From positions 3,038,001 through 3,102,000 of the forward strand of contig NZ_PEFL01000001.1 in assembly GCF_002754475.1 (NCBI RefSeq): a stretch of 64,000 bases of DNA, written 5' to 3'. Below are positions 15,885 to 24,707 of this stretch, in pieces. Positions within the stretch are counted from its first letter, which is position 1. Each line of letters opens with the position of its first letter. Made by a program: the position numbers and the translations under genes. The notes beneath the pieces are model-generated. The model was not told the DNA's origin and searched no databases. It saw nothing but the letters and a program-made list of their open reading frames with translations. This DNA comes from Comamonas sp. 26. GTDB taxonomy: Bacteria; Pseudomonadota; Gammaproteobacteria; Burkholderiales; Burkholderiaceae_C.

Positions 15885-17182
15885 ATGTTCGCGCTCATCG
15901 ATGGCAACAACTTCTACGTCAGCTGCGAGCGGGCTTTCCGGCCTGCTCTTGAGGGCATCCCTGTCGTCGTCCTGAGCAATAACGACGGCTGCGCCATCTC
16001 ACGCTCCGACGAGGCTAAGGCCCTGGGCGTGAAGATGGGCCAGCCGTTTTTTCAGTTGCGCGATCTGGTCGAGCACAAAGGCCTTGTCTGCCTCTCCCCG
16101 AATTTTGAGCTGTACGGCGACATGAGCGACCGCATGATGACCCTGGCTGCCGGCCTGGGCCCTACCCAGGAGATCTACAGCATTGATGAGTCATTCATCG
16201 GAGATCTGGACGGCGTGCGGGATCTGACCCGGCGCGCCTTCGCCATTCGTGCACGCATTCTGAAATGGACCGGCATCCCGACATGCGTGGGCCTGGCTCC
16301 CACCAAGACCTTGGCCAAGCTCTGCAACCATGTTGCCAAGGATTCAGAGCGCAAGCCGGGCAGCTACCCCGCCGAGCTGCAGCGGGTCTGCAACTGGGCC
16401 GAGCTGTCCAAGCAGCAGCGCATCAACATTCTAGGCCGCACGCCTGCCGGCGAGATCTGGGGCGTGGCCGGCGCATCTCGGCCCAACTGGCCGAGCAAGG
16501 CGTGCTGACGGCGCTGGACCTTGCCAGGCTGCCCGCTCATGCCGCGCGCGATGGCTGGAGCGTCGTGCTGGAGCGCACCGTGCGCGAGCTGCAAGGCGTC
16601 AGCTGCATGAGCTTGGAGTTGGCCCCAGCCGCCAAAAAGCAGATTGCATGCACTCGCAGCTTCGGCCACCCCATCACCACCCTCCCCCCACTGATTGAAG
16701 CCGTGAGCGAATTTGCAACCAGGGCCTCAGAAAAGCTGCGCGCTGGTGGCTTGCGCGCAGGTGCCCTGCATGTTTTCGCGCACACCTCGCCATTCAGACC
16801 CGGTCCCAGGTTTTACAAAATGGCCGTGATGCAGTTGCAGCCCCCGTCCTCCGACACTAAGGCCCTAGTGAACGCAGCGGTGCGCGGCTTGCGCATGATC
16901 TATGAGCCCGGCTACCAGCTCTCCAAGGCCGGGGTGATGCTGCAGGATCTGTGCTCGGCAACCGTGCAACAAGGCGACCTGCTTTTCGAGGAACCCGGCC
17001 GCGATCAAAGCAAGCTGATGGAAGCCATGGACAAGGTCAACAAGCGCTTCGGCAAGGGCACGGTGCATGTCGCCAGCACCGGCTTGCCCGAGCAGGATGA
17101 GAGCGGCTGGCGCATGCGCCAAGAGCTTCGCACTCCACGGTACACAACAAAGATTGAAGAAATACCGATCGCTAGAGCCTAA
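15885..17182 (+). pseudogene. umuC: umuC, DNA polymerase V catalytic subunit, frameshifted
   Basis: The N-terminal 195 or so residues read in one frame from ATG 15885 ([17 protein letters not shown], then [18 protein letters not shown], the Y-family metal-binding and finger motifs; YSIDESF has the catalytic Asp-Glu). Near 16464-16468 the frame breaks: reading on gives a stop at 16508, but the +1-related frame continues with [12 protein letters not shown] and VVLERTVREL through to the stop at 17182, matching the rest of UmuC. Adding one G to the GTGG at 16464-16467 restores the usual GVGRRIS motif. So this is a single-base deletion, or a sequencing error. If real, polymerase V is inactive. Confidence 0.88.
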
Positions 17183-17251
17183 TAAACAGGAATCAGCCTA
17201 GCATGCGAACGTGCGCGACAAAATAAATTTCTTACGCGGCCCCCACCTAAT

Positions 17252-17503
17252 TTACTTAAGAAATTGCTTTAATTCAGGGACAAAATATACTGCCATACCA
17301 ATACACAATGCAGCCAATATTGCAGCAATTGCAGGGTAGAAAATATTATTCATCAGACCCTTATTGCTTTTCCCTTCACCAAGCGCAATATTGTTTCTCC
17401 CATTCAATTCATCAATATTTCGACCCTTTAGTATCTTGTCTCCCGTTGTGATATTTCCATCGAGATTAACTTTTTTTGCACCCTTAACATCAAACATCGT
17501 CAT
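17252..17503 (-). CDS. Unknown small protein with C-terminal membrane anchor
   Basis: 83 residues; not recognised. Residues 1-48 are polar with short repeats of the type xLxGxxxxGDxIxxGxN, suggestive of beta turns; residues 54-74 are one clear transmembrane helix, leaving a short tail. The base composition is far more AT-rich than the neighbours. It follows another AT-rich gene (17535-17855) by 31 bases and probably shares its promoter. The pair lies between umuC and the lysis cassette, a usual place for phage accessory (moron) genes. A role in host fitness, superinfection exclusion or defence is speculation. Confidence 0.6.
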   Translation of the reverse strand: MTMFDVKGAKKVNLDGNITTGDKILKGRNIDELNGRNNIALGEGKSNKGLMNNIFYPAIAAILAALCIGMAVYFVPELKQFLK

Positions 17504-17534
17504 CCGCTGGCACTCCTATACAAGAAAAACGTAA

Positions 17535-17855
17535 CTACTTACTCTTCCACCATTTTCTGGAACGGGCAATTTCCGGGTCCAGGAGAACTTTATATTTCAA
17601 AAATTTTCCAGAAAAGCCTACAGGACTGGTATATCTTCCCGATATAACCCATTCAGGAATTTCAGTGAACGTGCAATTTTTCGCGGTTATGTTTCCAGCA
17701 TCGGCTGCTTTGACTCCAACTCCAGCATATATGGAAACATTTGAAATATCCAAGTCTGCACCATTTCGCAAATCTATACCGACATCCCAGCCATATATTG
17801 CAACGTGCTCGCCAAAATTTATTTCACCACCATCAATAGTAAATGCTGTTGGCAT
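17535..17855 (-). CDS. Unknown small beta-helix-like protein
   Basis: 106 residues; no family recognised. Residues 3-70 show repeating short beta strands with alternating hydrophobic residues and Asn/Gly/Asp turns (FTIDGGEINFG, VGIDLRNGADLDISNVSIY, GVKAADAGNITAKNCTF), the pattern of a right-handed beta-helix. The last 20 residues are basic with a WWKSK end. AT-rich relative to the window. A promoter-like sequence lies 40 bases upstream, so it may be expressed independently of phage late genes. It forms a pair with the membrane-anchored gene downstream. Confidence 0.6.
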   Translation of the reverse strand: MPTAFTIDGGEINFGEHVAIYGWDVGIDLRNGADLDISNVSIYAGVGVKAADAGNITAKNCTFTEIPEWVISGRYTSPVGFSGKFLKYKVLLDPEIARSRKWWKSK

Positions 17856-17894
17856 GAAAATCCTTAAAGCATGCAGTGCTTACGAGGTTTGAAA

Positions 17895-17923
17895 AATATT
17901 GAAAATCATTTTTTGCAACACAA
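17895..17923 (-). promoter_or_regulatory. Possible promoter of the AT-rich gene pair
   Basis: Minus strand: TTGTGT (17918-17923), a 17-base spacer, then AATATT (17895-17900), 40 bases before the ATG. The surrounding 70 bases are strongly AT-rich. Weak match, so only suggestive. Confidence 0.4.
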
Positions 17924-17983
17924 ATATAGTGTACTTTAACCGCTAGAACAACATGTCATGAGTTCTGCAAAACCAAAATGCAG

Positions 17984-18021
17984 AAAAGCCTCCCCGATGC
18001 CGAAGCACCGGGGAGGCTTTC
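17984..18021 (-). terminator. Terminator at the end of the lysis/tail operon
   Basis: AAAGCCTCCCCG and CGGGGAGGCTTT form a long perfect stem around a short loop, immediately after the stop of the o-spanin gene. T runs on both strands make it effectively bidirectional; it also insulates the AT-rich gene pair. Confidence 0.85.
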
Positions 18022-18025
18022 ATAT

Positions 18026-18325
18026 TTAGATGGCCGCTTTGAGCGGCCGCTTGCAGTTGGCCAGCGCCGCTTGCAACTCGGTTTCGTAGCCCTCGCGGCG
18101 CTCAAGCTCGGCGCCGGAGGCTTGGACGTACATGTCCACGTCTGCACCAGCCGGCAGGTGCTCGGTCGGCATGCTCGGCCGCTCTGGCTCAGGCTCATCA
18201 CAGGGCACAGGTACAGCGACCTTGACCTGTTGAATCTCGACCCTCGCCGGCGGCGTTGCTCCGCAACCAGCCAGGAGGATAGCAGCCGCCAGCGCAGCCG
18301 AGAGTAGGGATAGACGGCGCATCAC
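18026..18325 (-). CDS. Rz1-like o-spanin lipoprotein
   Basis: 99 residues. A signal peptide ends in the lipobox LLAGC (Cys at about residue 21), followed by a Pro-rich region (GATPPAR, VPVPCDEPEPERPSMP) and a C-terminal helical part. Outer-membrane lipoproteins of this kind pair with an inner-membrane i-spanin to fuse the two membranes at the last step of lysis. The gene overlaps the i-spanin gene end by 4 bases, which is the usual separate-but-adjacent arrangement. Confidence 0.78.
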   Translation of the reverse strand: MMRRLSLLSAALAAAILLAGCGATPPARVEIQQVKVAVPVPCDEPEPERPSMPTEHLPAGADVDMYVQASGAELERREGYETELQAALANCKRPLKAAI

Positions 18326-18717
18326 TGACCTCCTCCAGACTTCCGGGACGCCAGCAGCTCAGCCACTCGGGCCTGTGCGCTTGCGCATGCATCGCCAGGC
18401 ACTGACACCGGCGTGCTCAGGATCTTGTCTGCGCGGGCCTTATGGCCAGCAGCGACCGTAGCCGCTTGTGCCCGCGCCTGGTCGCGCTCGCGCTTGAGAC
18501 CATCACCAGCCAGCTGCAGCGCATCAACAGCTTTTGTGCATACGTCTGCACTCCTGCGCGCCAGCGATTCCTTATCGGCCGCATGATCGGCATTGGATCT
18601 GGCCAGGGTTGCCGCGTCACGCTGACCCACGTACATCAGGGCCAGGACCACATTGCCCGCCAAGCTCAGCAGCAGCGCCAGGGCAAGCGCTGCAGCAGCT
18701 TTTGCTGCGGCCGTCAT
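18322..18717 (-). CDS. Rz-like i-spanin
   Basis: 131 residues from the ATG at 18715-18717, which overlaps the endolysin stop (ATGA). One N-terminal transmembrane helix (about residues 8-28) is followed by a long charged alpha-helical region rich in Ala, Arg, Asp and Glu, as in i-spanins, and a C-terminal part with a Cys. It would reach across the periplasm to the Rz1-like lipoprotein encoded next. An earlier in-frame ATG (18756) lies inside the endolysin gene and would bury the signal anchor. Confidence 0.78.
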   Translation of the reverse strand: MTAAAKAAAALALALLLSLAGNVVLALMYVGQRDAATLARSNADHAADKESLARRSADVCTKAVDALQLAGDGLKRERDQARAQAATVAAGHKARADKILSTPVSVPGDACASAQARVAELLASRKSGGGQ

Positions 18718-19253
18718 TGCACTGCCTCCAGCGCCTGGGCATAGTTGCGGGCCCACTTTGCGCGCAGATCCACACGCTGCTGAGCATTGCCGCGCTCATA
18801 GGCACCAGGGCGCCAGGTGCGCAGATACTGTTGCCATGCGGTCTCTGCGTCGCCCAGCTTGGGCAACGCCTTGGGATCAGTCCACAGCAGCAGGCGAGCA
18901 AGTGCAGCTGCAAGCACATCATCAGTCTCTATGGCCTGCCAGATCGCTGTAGGCGACAGTGCTACACCGCGCTGCATTGCGACCTGCTTGAGCGGTTCAT
19001 TGCTGGCTGAGTGCAAAAACACACCCCAGACGCCGCCTCGGCTGGCTGCAGTGCCAAGCTCGAACTGCCAGAAGCCGCGCGCCGGGCCCTTCGCGCCCGG
19101 GCGCCCTTGCACGATCTGATAGCGGTGCTCGAAGCGGCTTTCCTGCAGACCGATGGTCAGCAGCATCACCCGAGCCTGCGGCGTATCCATGCCGGGAGAC
19201 AGCAGGGCCAGCGCCGGATTGATACCGGTCTTGATAATTTGATCAAGCGTCAT
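18714..19253 (-). CDS. Phage endolysin, lysozyme/transglycosylase-like
   Basis: 179 residues from the ATG at 19251-19253, which overlaps the holin stop. The N-terminal half has a lytic-transglycosylase-like layout: a catalytic Glu in LQESRFEHR, then a glycine-rich GPARGFWQFE segment. No signal peptide is seen, so release through the holin is expected. The C-terminal half is helical with WQQYLRTWRPGAY. Position between holin and spanin genes supports the endolysin role. The exact peptidoglycan bond cut is uncertain. Confidence 0.75.
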   Translation of the reverse strand: MTLDQIIKTGINPALALLSPGMDTPQARVMLLTIGLQESRFEHRYQIVQGRPGAKGPARGFWQFELGTAASRGGVWGVFLHSASNEPLKQVAMQRGVALSPTAIWQAIETDDVLAAALARLLLWTDPKALPKLGDAETAWQQYLRTWRPGAYERGNAQQRVDLRAKWARNYAQALEAVQ

Positions 19254-19537
19254 GACGCCTCCTGTTTCTCGGGCGCATACCAGCGCACCACGTTGAGTAC
19301 GAGCCCGGCCAGCACGGCCGAGTTGAAAATTACGTCTGCGATGCTTGACCAGGTGCCAAACATCAACGGCTGCAAGCCAGACGACATGGCCCCGGCTAGC
19401 AGCAGCGCGTAGCGAGCGCGGGCTAGCCGAAATCGCCGGCTGATGTTCGAGTTCAGCCGGCAGATACAGGCCCAGCCAATGGCCAGGCAGATGGCGAGAT
19501 TGACCATTGCGATGAGCTGATGGGTTTCCCACGTCAT
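19250..19537 (-). CDS. Holin-like membrane protein
   Basis: 95 residues with three hydrophobic segments (about 9-28, 42-60 and 64-85), the topology of class I holins, and a charged C-terminal tail (RWYAPEKQEAS). It lies between a second membrane protein and the endolysin, with 4-base overlaps on both sides. It would form inner-membrane holes that let the endolysin through. Family assignment rests on topology and position. Confidence 0.68.
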   Translation of the reverse strand: MTWETHQLIAMVNLAICLAIGWACICRLNSNISRRFRLARARYALLLAGAMSSGLQPLMFGTWSSIADVIFNSAVLAGLVLNVVRWYAPEKQEAS

Positions 19538-19926
19538 GTCGCACCTCCATCACCGCCGGCGCGGCGCTCCAGAATTCGCCCTAGGCGCTCAAACACCCAG
19601 CGGGCCAGCCGGGGCCAGTCGTCACCAATGCCGCCCACAAGCAATGCAATAGGGGCAAGCATCCAGTTGGTTTCCTCAAAGCCCAGCCATCCGCCCGCAA
19701 GCGTTGACAAACCCGCAGTGATCAGCAGTGCCGTCGCATTGAGCCGCAGGAAGTACCCTGCCGCGCCCAACCTGGCCGATGGGTCACGCCGCCCCAATGC
19801 CCAGGCCGCACCCACTGTCGATGCGATCAGGATCACGGCATACGGACCTATCACACCGGCCAGCGCGGGGCCGAAGAGCACTGATGCCAGCGCAATCGCA
19901 ACATTGGTTGGTTCCAGTTGATTCAT
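19534..19926 (-). CDS. Second holin-like membrane protein
   Basis: 130 residues with about four hydrophobic segments between residues 9 and 102 and an Arg-rich cytoplasmic tail ending GGDGGAT. It is the first gene of the lysis cassette, following a terminator hairpin placed after the fibre gene, and overlaps the next membrane protein gene by 4 bases. Paired membrane proteins before an endolysin often act as holin and antiholin; which is which cannot be told. Confidence 0.6.
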   Translation of the reverse strand: MNQLEPTNVAIALASVLFGPALAGVIGPYAVILIASTVGAAWALGRRDPSARLGAAGYFLRLNATALLITAGLSTLAGGWLGFEETNWMLAPIALLVGGIGDDWPRLARWVFERLGRILERRAGGDGGAT

Positions 19927-19943
19927 AGCCCTCCCTCGGGCAT

Positions 19944-19965
19944 AAAAAAACCCGCCGAAGCGGGG
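19944..19965 (-). terminator. Hairpin-T run between tail fibre and lysis genes
   Basis: Minus strand: CCCCGC-TTCG-GCGGG followed by seven Ts. It starts at the base after the fibre stop codon and ends about 18 bases before the first lysis gene. Confidence 0.75.
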
Positions 19966-21939
19966 CTAGAGACGAGCGAGCAATTCGATGAACTTTCGGC
20001 CCATCACCTGATGTCCAGCATCATTGGGGTGTAAGCCGTCAGGCACTGTCTCACCTGGTGCGGTGAAATACAGCTCATTGGCAGCTGCAATCCATACAGG
20101 CAGATTCGATGAGGAGTAAAGATCAAGCCAAGGCAGCGAGTAATGCGCCGCATATTGCTTGATTAGCTCGGAAAGTTGCTTCAGCGTATAGCCCGAAGCA
20201 TTTGGAGCCGCCGCACTTCCCCAATTACTGAAACGAGGCAGAGGCGTGACAACGCCGATGGGCACACCGAAGAACTTGGCAATCAACCCGCTCAACAAGG
20301 TATTGATGCAACCGGACATGGTCGCCGTACCTGTGTCACCAAAGGCCCCCAATGGGAGATTGGTCCCACCTGCACCAGCCCAATCGTTGGTTCCCAGGAA
20401 GACGGTGATGAAATCAGGTGATGACGTGATCGTGTCTGCAACACCGCTGCGGTTGTAATAGCCGCTCCCACCAATGCCATAGTTGTCGATCAGCATCCCG
20501 CCGACCAGCTGGCTCACATAGTCGTGATAGTTGAGATTGGATCGGTAGGTCTTCTGAGTAATGCTGTCGCCAACAACGACCCAGCGCTTGCCGCGCAATC
20601 GCCCAGCAGTCGATCCAGAGAACAGTTGCCGGGCAACTGCATCAGCCAGATGCCGCCCACGTATGGAGCCGATCTCTTCGACGACTTCGATCTTTAAAGA
20701 GGCGCGAATATCCCAACTGAAACTTGGGAAAACTAAGTTCAAGAAGGCAAATTTTGCGCTGCTCCCCAAAGGCACGGACAGTAAGCGTGTGGACGAAGTC
20801 TCAGCGACCAATGGCTCCAGTCCATTGAGCGAGTAAATATCCAGCGGATCGTCGTTTGCCTTCAGAATGACCCCGAATGTCGTCGACGAGAACGAGGATG
20901 CAGTAATCCGATAGGTGAGCCCCGGAGTAACAGGAAAACGCCCAAGCATCGTGCCCGCTGATACGGAGATATTTCCGTAGTTTGCAGAGCCCGAGGCCAG
21001 GTTGATATAGCGGTCTGCGACGTTTCGCGATGCGTCATACAGGTTTACAACCAAGCTACCCAGGTCACCCTTACCGACGGGCTCTTGCGCAATGAGGCCC
21101 GACACTGCGGCGCGCGCCGTCGCGTCCGGGAAGTCAATGGCCGATATCACATGGACAGAGACACTGCCGCGGATGTCCCAAGCCCCACTGGAAAGCATGA
21201 CGTTGATGCATGCATACTTGATGCTGGCATCGTTAGGCACAGTGAACTCGCGCTCACCGGCAACGCCTCTATCAACAAGCACACCGACAGCAATAGATGC
21301 ACCAACAGTCAAGGCCTTACTGGCTCGGTAGGCTAGCTTGAAGTTGGAAGCGCTAAACGACGAGGCTTTAATCCGATAGGTATTGCCTGGTGTGACAGGG
21401 ATAAACGCACATGCCGCAGTAGCTGATGCCGACAGGGCACCATCGGACGTGCGAAGGTAGTAGCCAACAAACTCATTGGCGGCACTGTAGATTTCAACCG
21501 GAACAGCACCCTGGAATGCCCGAGATACGCCGTCTACAGCGGCCACAGAAGGAAATTCAGCCACCAAAGTGCTAACTGCGGCGCTGGTACGGCGATACAT
21601 AGTCGTCGCCACATTTCCACTGCCTTGAACCTTGAAGGTTTCGCCATCGGCTACAGCTGCTCGGCCGGCAGCTTCGGTCAAATACATAGGACCAGCGGCA
21701 GCGACAGATGCATCGCGCGCTAAGACAGCCGCATCCCGGGCCGATGTAGCGTCATCCCTGGCAGCAATCGCATCAGGCACGGCCTCCTCCACGCCCTTCA
21801 TAGAGACGCGAGTGCGGCCAAACCGATCCACCCAAGTCTTGCCCTCGCCGTTTACCGCGTCATCGGTGTTCTGCGCGTTGTCAAACAGATCACGGGGATC
21901 TGGGCTCCCCAGCGGGTTGCCTGTGTCGAATGTCGTCAT
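19966..21939 (-). CDS. Phage tail fibre/tip protein with C-terminal SGNH hydrolase domain
   Basis: 657 residues from the ATG at 21937-21939 (MTTFDTGNPLGS); an earlier ATG lies across a terminator-like hairpin. The N-terminal 90 residues carry an Ala/Asp-rich helical segment (AARDDATSARDAAVLARDA) typical of fibre shafts. The middle has two similar beta-rich modules, each with PVTPG-T-YRI-ASSFS, so it is internally repeated. The C-terminal 190 residues are an SGNH/GDSL hydrolase: VVGDSIT (Ser), GIGGSGY (Gly), FLGTND (Asn) and DGLHPNDAGH (Asp-His). Such domains deacetylate surface glycans, so it probably processes the host receptor. Confidence 0.85.
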   Translation of the reverse strand: MTTFDTGNPLGSPDPRDLFDNAQNTDDAVNGEGKTWVDRFGRTRVSMKGVEEAVPDAIAARDDATSARDAAVLARDASVAAAGPMYLTEAAGRAAVADGETFKVQGSGNVATTMYRRTSAAVSTLVAEFPSVAAVDGVSRAFQGAVPVEIYSAANEFVGYYLRTSDGALSASATAACAFIPVTPGNTYRIKASSFSASNFKLAYRASKALTVGASIAVGVLVDRGVAGEREFTVPNDASIKYACINVMLSSGAWDIRGSVSVHVISAIDFPDATARAAVSGLIAQEPVGKGDLGSLVVNLYDASRNVADRYINLASGSANYGNISVSAGTMLGRFPVTPGLTYRITASSFSSTTFGVILKANDDPLDIYSLNGLEPLVAETSSTRLLSVPLGSSAKFAFLNLVFPSFSWDIRASLKIEVVEEIGSIRGRHLADAVARQLFSGSTAGRLRGKRWVVVGDSITQKTYRSNLNYHDYVSQLVGGMLIDNYGIGGSGYYNRSGVADTITSSPDFITVFLGTNDWAGAGGTNLPLGAFGDTGTATMSGCINTLLSGLIAKFFGVPIGVVTPLPRFSNWGSAAAPNASGYTLKQLSELIKQYAAHYSLPWLDLYSSSNLPVWIAAANELYFTAPGETVPDGLHPNDAGHQVMGRKFIELLARL

Positions 21940-21955
21940 GTGTCCTCGCACAAAA

Positions 21956-21985
21956 CAAAAAGCCCGCTGGGCGAACCATGCGGGC
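21956..21985 (-). terminator. Terminator-like hairpin just upstream of the fibre gene
   Basis: Minus strand: GCCCGC ... GCGGGC stem, then TTTTTGTTTTG, ending 17 bases before the fibre ATG. It lies within the tail operon, between the tip gene and the fibre gene. Confidence 0.6.
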
Positions 21986-22022
21986 GGGTGTTGAAGATCT
22001 CTACGGCCAGGTGGCCGGCTAC

Positions 22023-24707
22023 TCAAAGCGGTGGCGGTGCGTTGTTGTCGTCGTCAAAGATGCGCGCGTCGTAGTTCACGCACTGCACGCTGGCTCCATC
22101 GGTGCCGCTGGGGCTGACCTTCTTGACGATGGCCGGAAAGCTCCAGCGAGTGACCGGCCCGAAATACACATGGGGCGGCTCCGGCAGCTTGATCTGCGGC
22201 CACTCCCCGACCGGGATCGGGGCCATCACTTCATACGCGCTTACCCCTTTAGCTGCCGACCATGGACCGGCCAACGTGCCATCCGCCTTGCGAAACGCCA
22301 CGACATACGGATCTACTCCATCCCAGCGCAGCGGCTCCGTCACTTCCAGCCGGGCTTGACCGCCGGCATTGCTGATGCCAGTGAGCAGGGCCGACTGGCC
22401 GAAACCGGGGATGTCGTCGACCAGGCTGACAAAGTCGCCGTAGCTGTTGCTCAGCGCATCCAGCTCCGTGGTGAAGCTGTATGTCCAGCGTTCATACCGC
22501 AGCTGCCTGGCGCGGCGCATGCCGATGCGCCAGGCGCGCGTGCGGTCTGTCACCCCCAGTACCTTGAGCTTTTCCAGCTTGATGCCCAGCGAGCCAGGCA
22601 GCACACAGGCCACCGTCTTGGTATTCCAGTTGTCACTGGCATCGCTGTACTCCACTTCCACGCCATCGTTGTCATCGGGCCGGATACCACTGAATGAGCG
22701 CGCGATGCCCTCCGTGGTGTTCTGCGCGCTGTAGGCATGCCCGTCCTCGACCGTGCGTACACCAGCGCGCACAGGGCGCAGCAGGCCGTCATCAATCGTC
22801 AGCTCGGCCATGCCGGCAGCCAACACTGCCTGCAATGCTGCAAGCACCGTGGTTTCGTCAAACACATGGTCTGCCGTTTCACCGCGAGCCGTCCAGATTC
22901 CATGCAGGCGCTGCAGCTCTGCCATGTCGATGCTGTCCAGCCCATAACCCACAGTGCTGCAGATGTGCCGAAGAGCAGCCGAGATATCGCGGGTAGGCTG
23001 GGGAGCGGTCCAGGAGCCATCGCCCTGCAGCACGGGCAGCATGCGCGTGGCCACCAGGTTGAGCTGATTCTCTGACCTGGCCGCGATTTGCCCCAGGCCC
23101 CGCACCCGCACGCTCAGCGTGGTCCAGTCCGGGTAGCTGGTGCGCGCGGGCAGCCGGGTACGCATGGCATACCACTGCACCTCATCGTGTACCTGCGTGC
23201 TGGTGCTCTTGGCACCCCGGCGCCGCACCCGTACCTGCGGCCGCATGGCATAGGGCAAGGCGATGCGCTCGGTGAAGCCGATCTGGTCCATGGTGGCATC
23301 GCTGTACCACTTGACCACGCTCTGCCAGGTGCCGGCGGCGGCATAGTCCCGGTATTGGATCTCCACCCCCACGGATCTGCCCTGCACCTCCCCCTTGTCG
23401 GAGACATAGCAAAGGCCCTGGCTGAAAAAGATGTCCACCTCCAGCGTGCTGGAGACCTCAGCGGCCGGGCATCCCACAAAGGGGCCGGCCTGCTCACCGT
23501 AGACAGTTTCCGCCTGAACGGCAAACGTGGCCTTTGCCGCCGGCACTGTGCGCGGCGCAAAGCCCGCCCAGCTGCCGCCCTCGCTGGGTGCAAGCGTCAG
23601 CACCTGTCCCGCCACTGACGCAGCCGTGTAGGTGCGCCCAGCTCGGCACACGGCCAGCGATATGACCCCATCGGGCAGGCCGCTGATGAGCTTATAGGTG
23701 AAGCCCCCATCGCCATCGCTGACCGGCTCCCCCAGGGTGATCATGTTGCCGGCCACAGATTCCACCCGCAGCGAGCCGGTCAGCGCACCGGATGCCGTGA
23801 GCAGCATCCACAGCGATGGCGCAATCTCGCGCCAGTCGGCGGTGAAGGTGTTGTAGGAGCCGCCCTCTTCGCCCGTCAAAAGCACCTTGGCGACCGTCAC
23901 GTCCTGCTCAAACATCAGCGACATGGCAGTGCCAGAGCCCCAGGCATTGGGCCAATCCACATCAGCAGTGATCTGCGCGCCATTGAGCGCATAGCTGCTG
24001 GCCGTGGGGTTGACGTTGCCAGAGTCAATGGCGCTCAGCTCAAGCCCCGCAGTGCCGGCGCTGGTGCCACCCACCTCCGGGCAGCTGTACCAGTTTTCAT
24101 GCTGGGTGATGCCGCCGATATCGGCGCCAGGGCCATGCACTGTGAACTCAGCGCCCTCCAGTGTGCTCAGCGGCGTGTTGCCGATCTTGACCGTGGCCGG
24201 TTCGATCAGGTACTGGCCGGGACCGACACAGAGCAGCATCTCCAGCCACTGCTCGCGCGGCGTGCTGAAGTAGCGGCGCGGCGGGGTCAGATAGTCCGGG
24301 TAGCGGATGAACTGGCCCAGCAGCTCAGGCACCACGCCGTTGAGCTTTGCCGTGTTCGCCTTGCCCTCGGCCGAACTCAGCTGCTTGCCCTGCGGCGTGT
24401 CGTAGCGCTGATTGCTGGTCGATGGGAGCAGCCAGCCGAAGAAGAAGTTGAAGATGCTGCCCACCAGCTTGAAGACGCCGCCATGAGGGATGGGGCGGAT
24501 ATCAACCTGGTCTTCATTGCTGATCACCGTCTCAGCCCAGGCCTCCACCGGCAGCAACACGCCATTCAGATGCAGCGTGATGGGCTGGATCTCGCGCGCC
24601 GCATAGTCAATGCCCACCGCCGCAAACCAGCCCGCAATCGTGCCCGCCCACGGGTGCGACTCCACAGGCTGGCTCGGCATCTGACCGGGGTAAATCTTGA
24701 TCGTCAT
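22023..24707 (-). CDS. Phage tail tip/host-specificity protein (J-like)
   Basis: 894 residues. The N-terminal 100 residues contain a ubiquitin-like segment and a short hydrophobic stretch (VGSIFNFFFGWLLPS). The central region holds repeated beta-rich domains, and the C-terminal third contains the TipJ-type core with LRHICSTVGYGLDSIDMAEL and fibronectin-like segments. Size and position (between an NlpC/P60 gene and the fibre gene) match siphophage central tail-tip proteins. The start at 24705-24707 lies inside the end of the upstream NlpC/P60 gene. Confidence 0.8.
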   Translation of the reverse strand: MTIKIYPGQMPSQPVESHPWAGTIAGWFAAVGIDYAAREIQPITLHLNGVLLPVEAWAETVISNEDQVDIRPIPHGGVFKLVGSIFNFFFGWLLPSTSNQRYDTPQGKQLSSAEGKANTAKLNGVVPELLGQFIRYPDYLTPPRRYFSTPREQWLEMLLCVGPGQYLIEPATVKIGNTPLSTLEGAEFTVHGPGADIGGITQHENWYSCPEVGGTSAGTAGLELSAIDSGNVNPTASSYALNGAQITADVDWPNAWGSGTAMSLMFEQDVTVAKVLLTGEEGGSYNTFTADWREIAPSLWMLLTASGALTGSLRVESVAGNMITLGEPVSDGDGGFTYKLISGLPDGVISLAVCRAGRTYTAASVAGQVLTLAPSEGGSWAGFAPRTVPAAKATFAVQAETVYGEQAGPFVGCPAAEVSSTLEVDIFFSQGLCYVSDKGEVQGRSVGVEIQYRDYAAAGTWQSVVKWYSDATMDQIGFTERIALPYAMRPQVRVRRRGAKSTSTQVHDEVQWYAMRTRLPARTSYPDWTTLSVRVRGLGQIAARSENQLNLVATRMLPVLQGDGSWTAPQPTRDISAALRHICSTVGYGLDSIDMAELQRLHGIWTARGETADHVFDETTVLAALQAVLAAGMAELTIDDGLLRPVRAGVRTVEDGHAYSAQNTTEGIARSFSGIRPDDNDGVEVEYSDASDNWNTKTVACVLPGSLGIKLEKLKVLGVTDRTRAWRIGMRRARQLRYERWTYSFTTELDALSNSYGDFVSLVDDIPGFGQSALLTGISNAGGQARLEVTEPLRWDGVDPYVVAFRKADGTLAGPWSAAKGVSAYEVMAPIPVGEWPQIKLPEPPHVYFGPVTRWSFPAIVKKVSPSGTDGASVQCVNYDARIFDDDNNAPPPL

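Noticed and set aside
15885..17182. Programmed ribosomal frameshift in umuC
   Set aside because: No slippery heptamer or stimulatory structure is evident, and UmuC is not known to use frameshifting; a one-base deletion is simpler.
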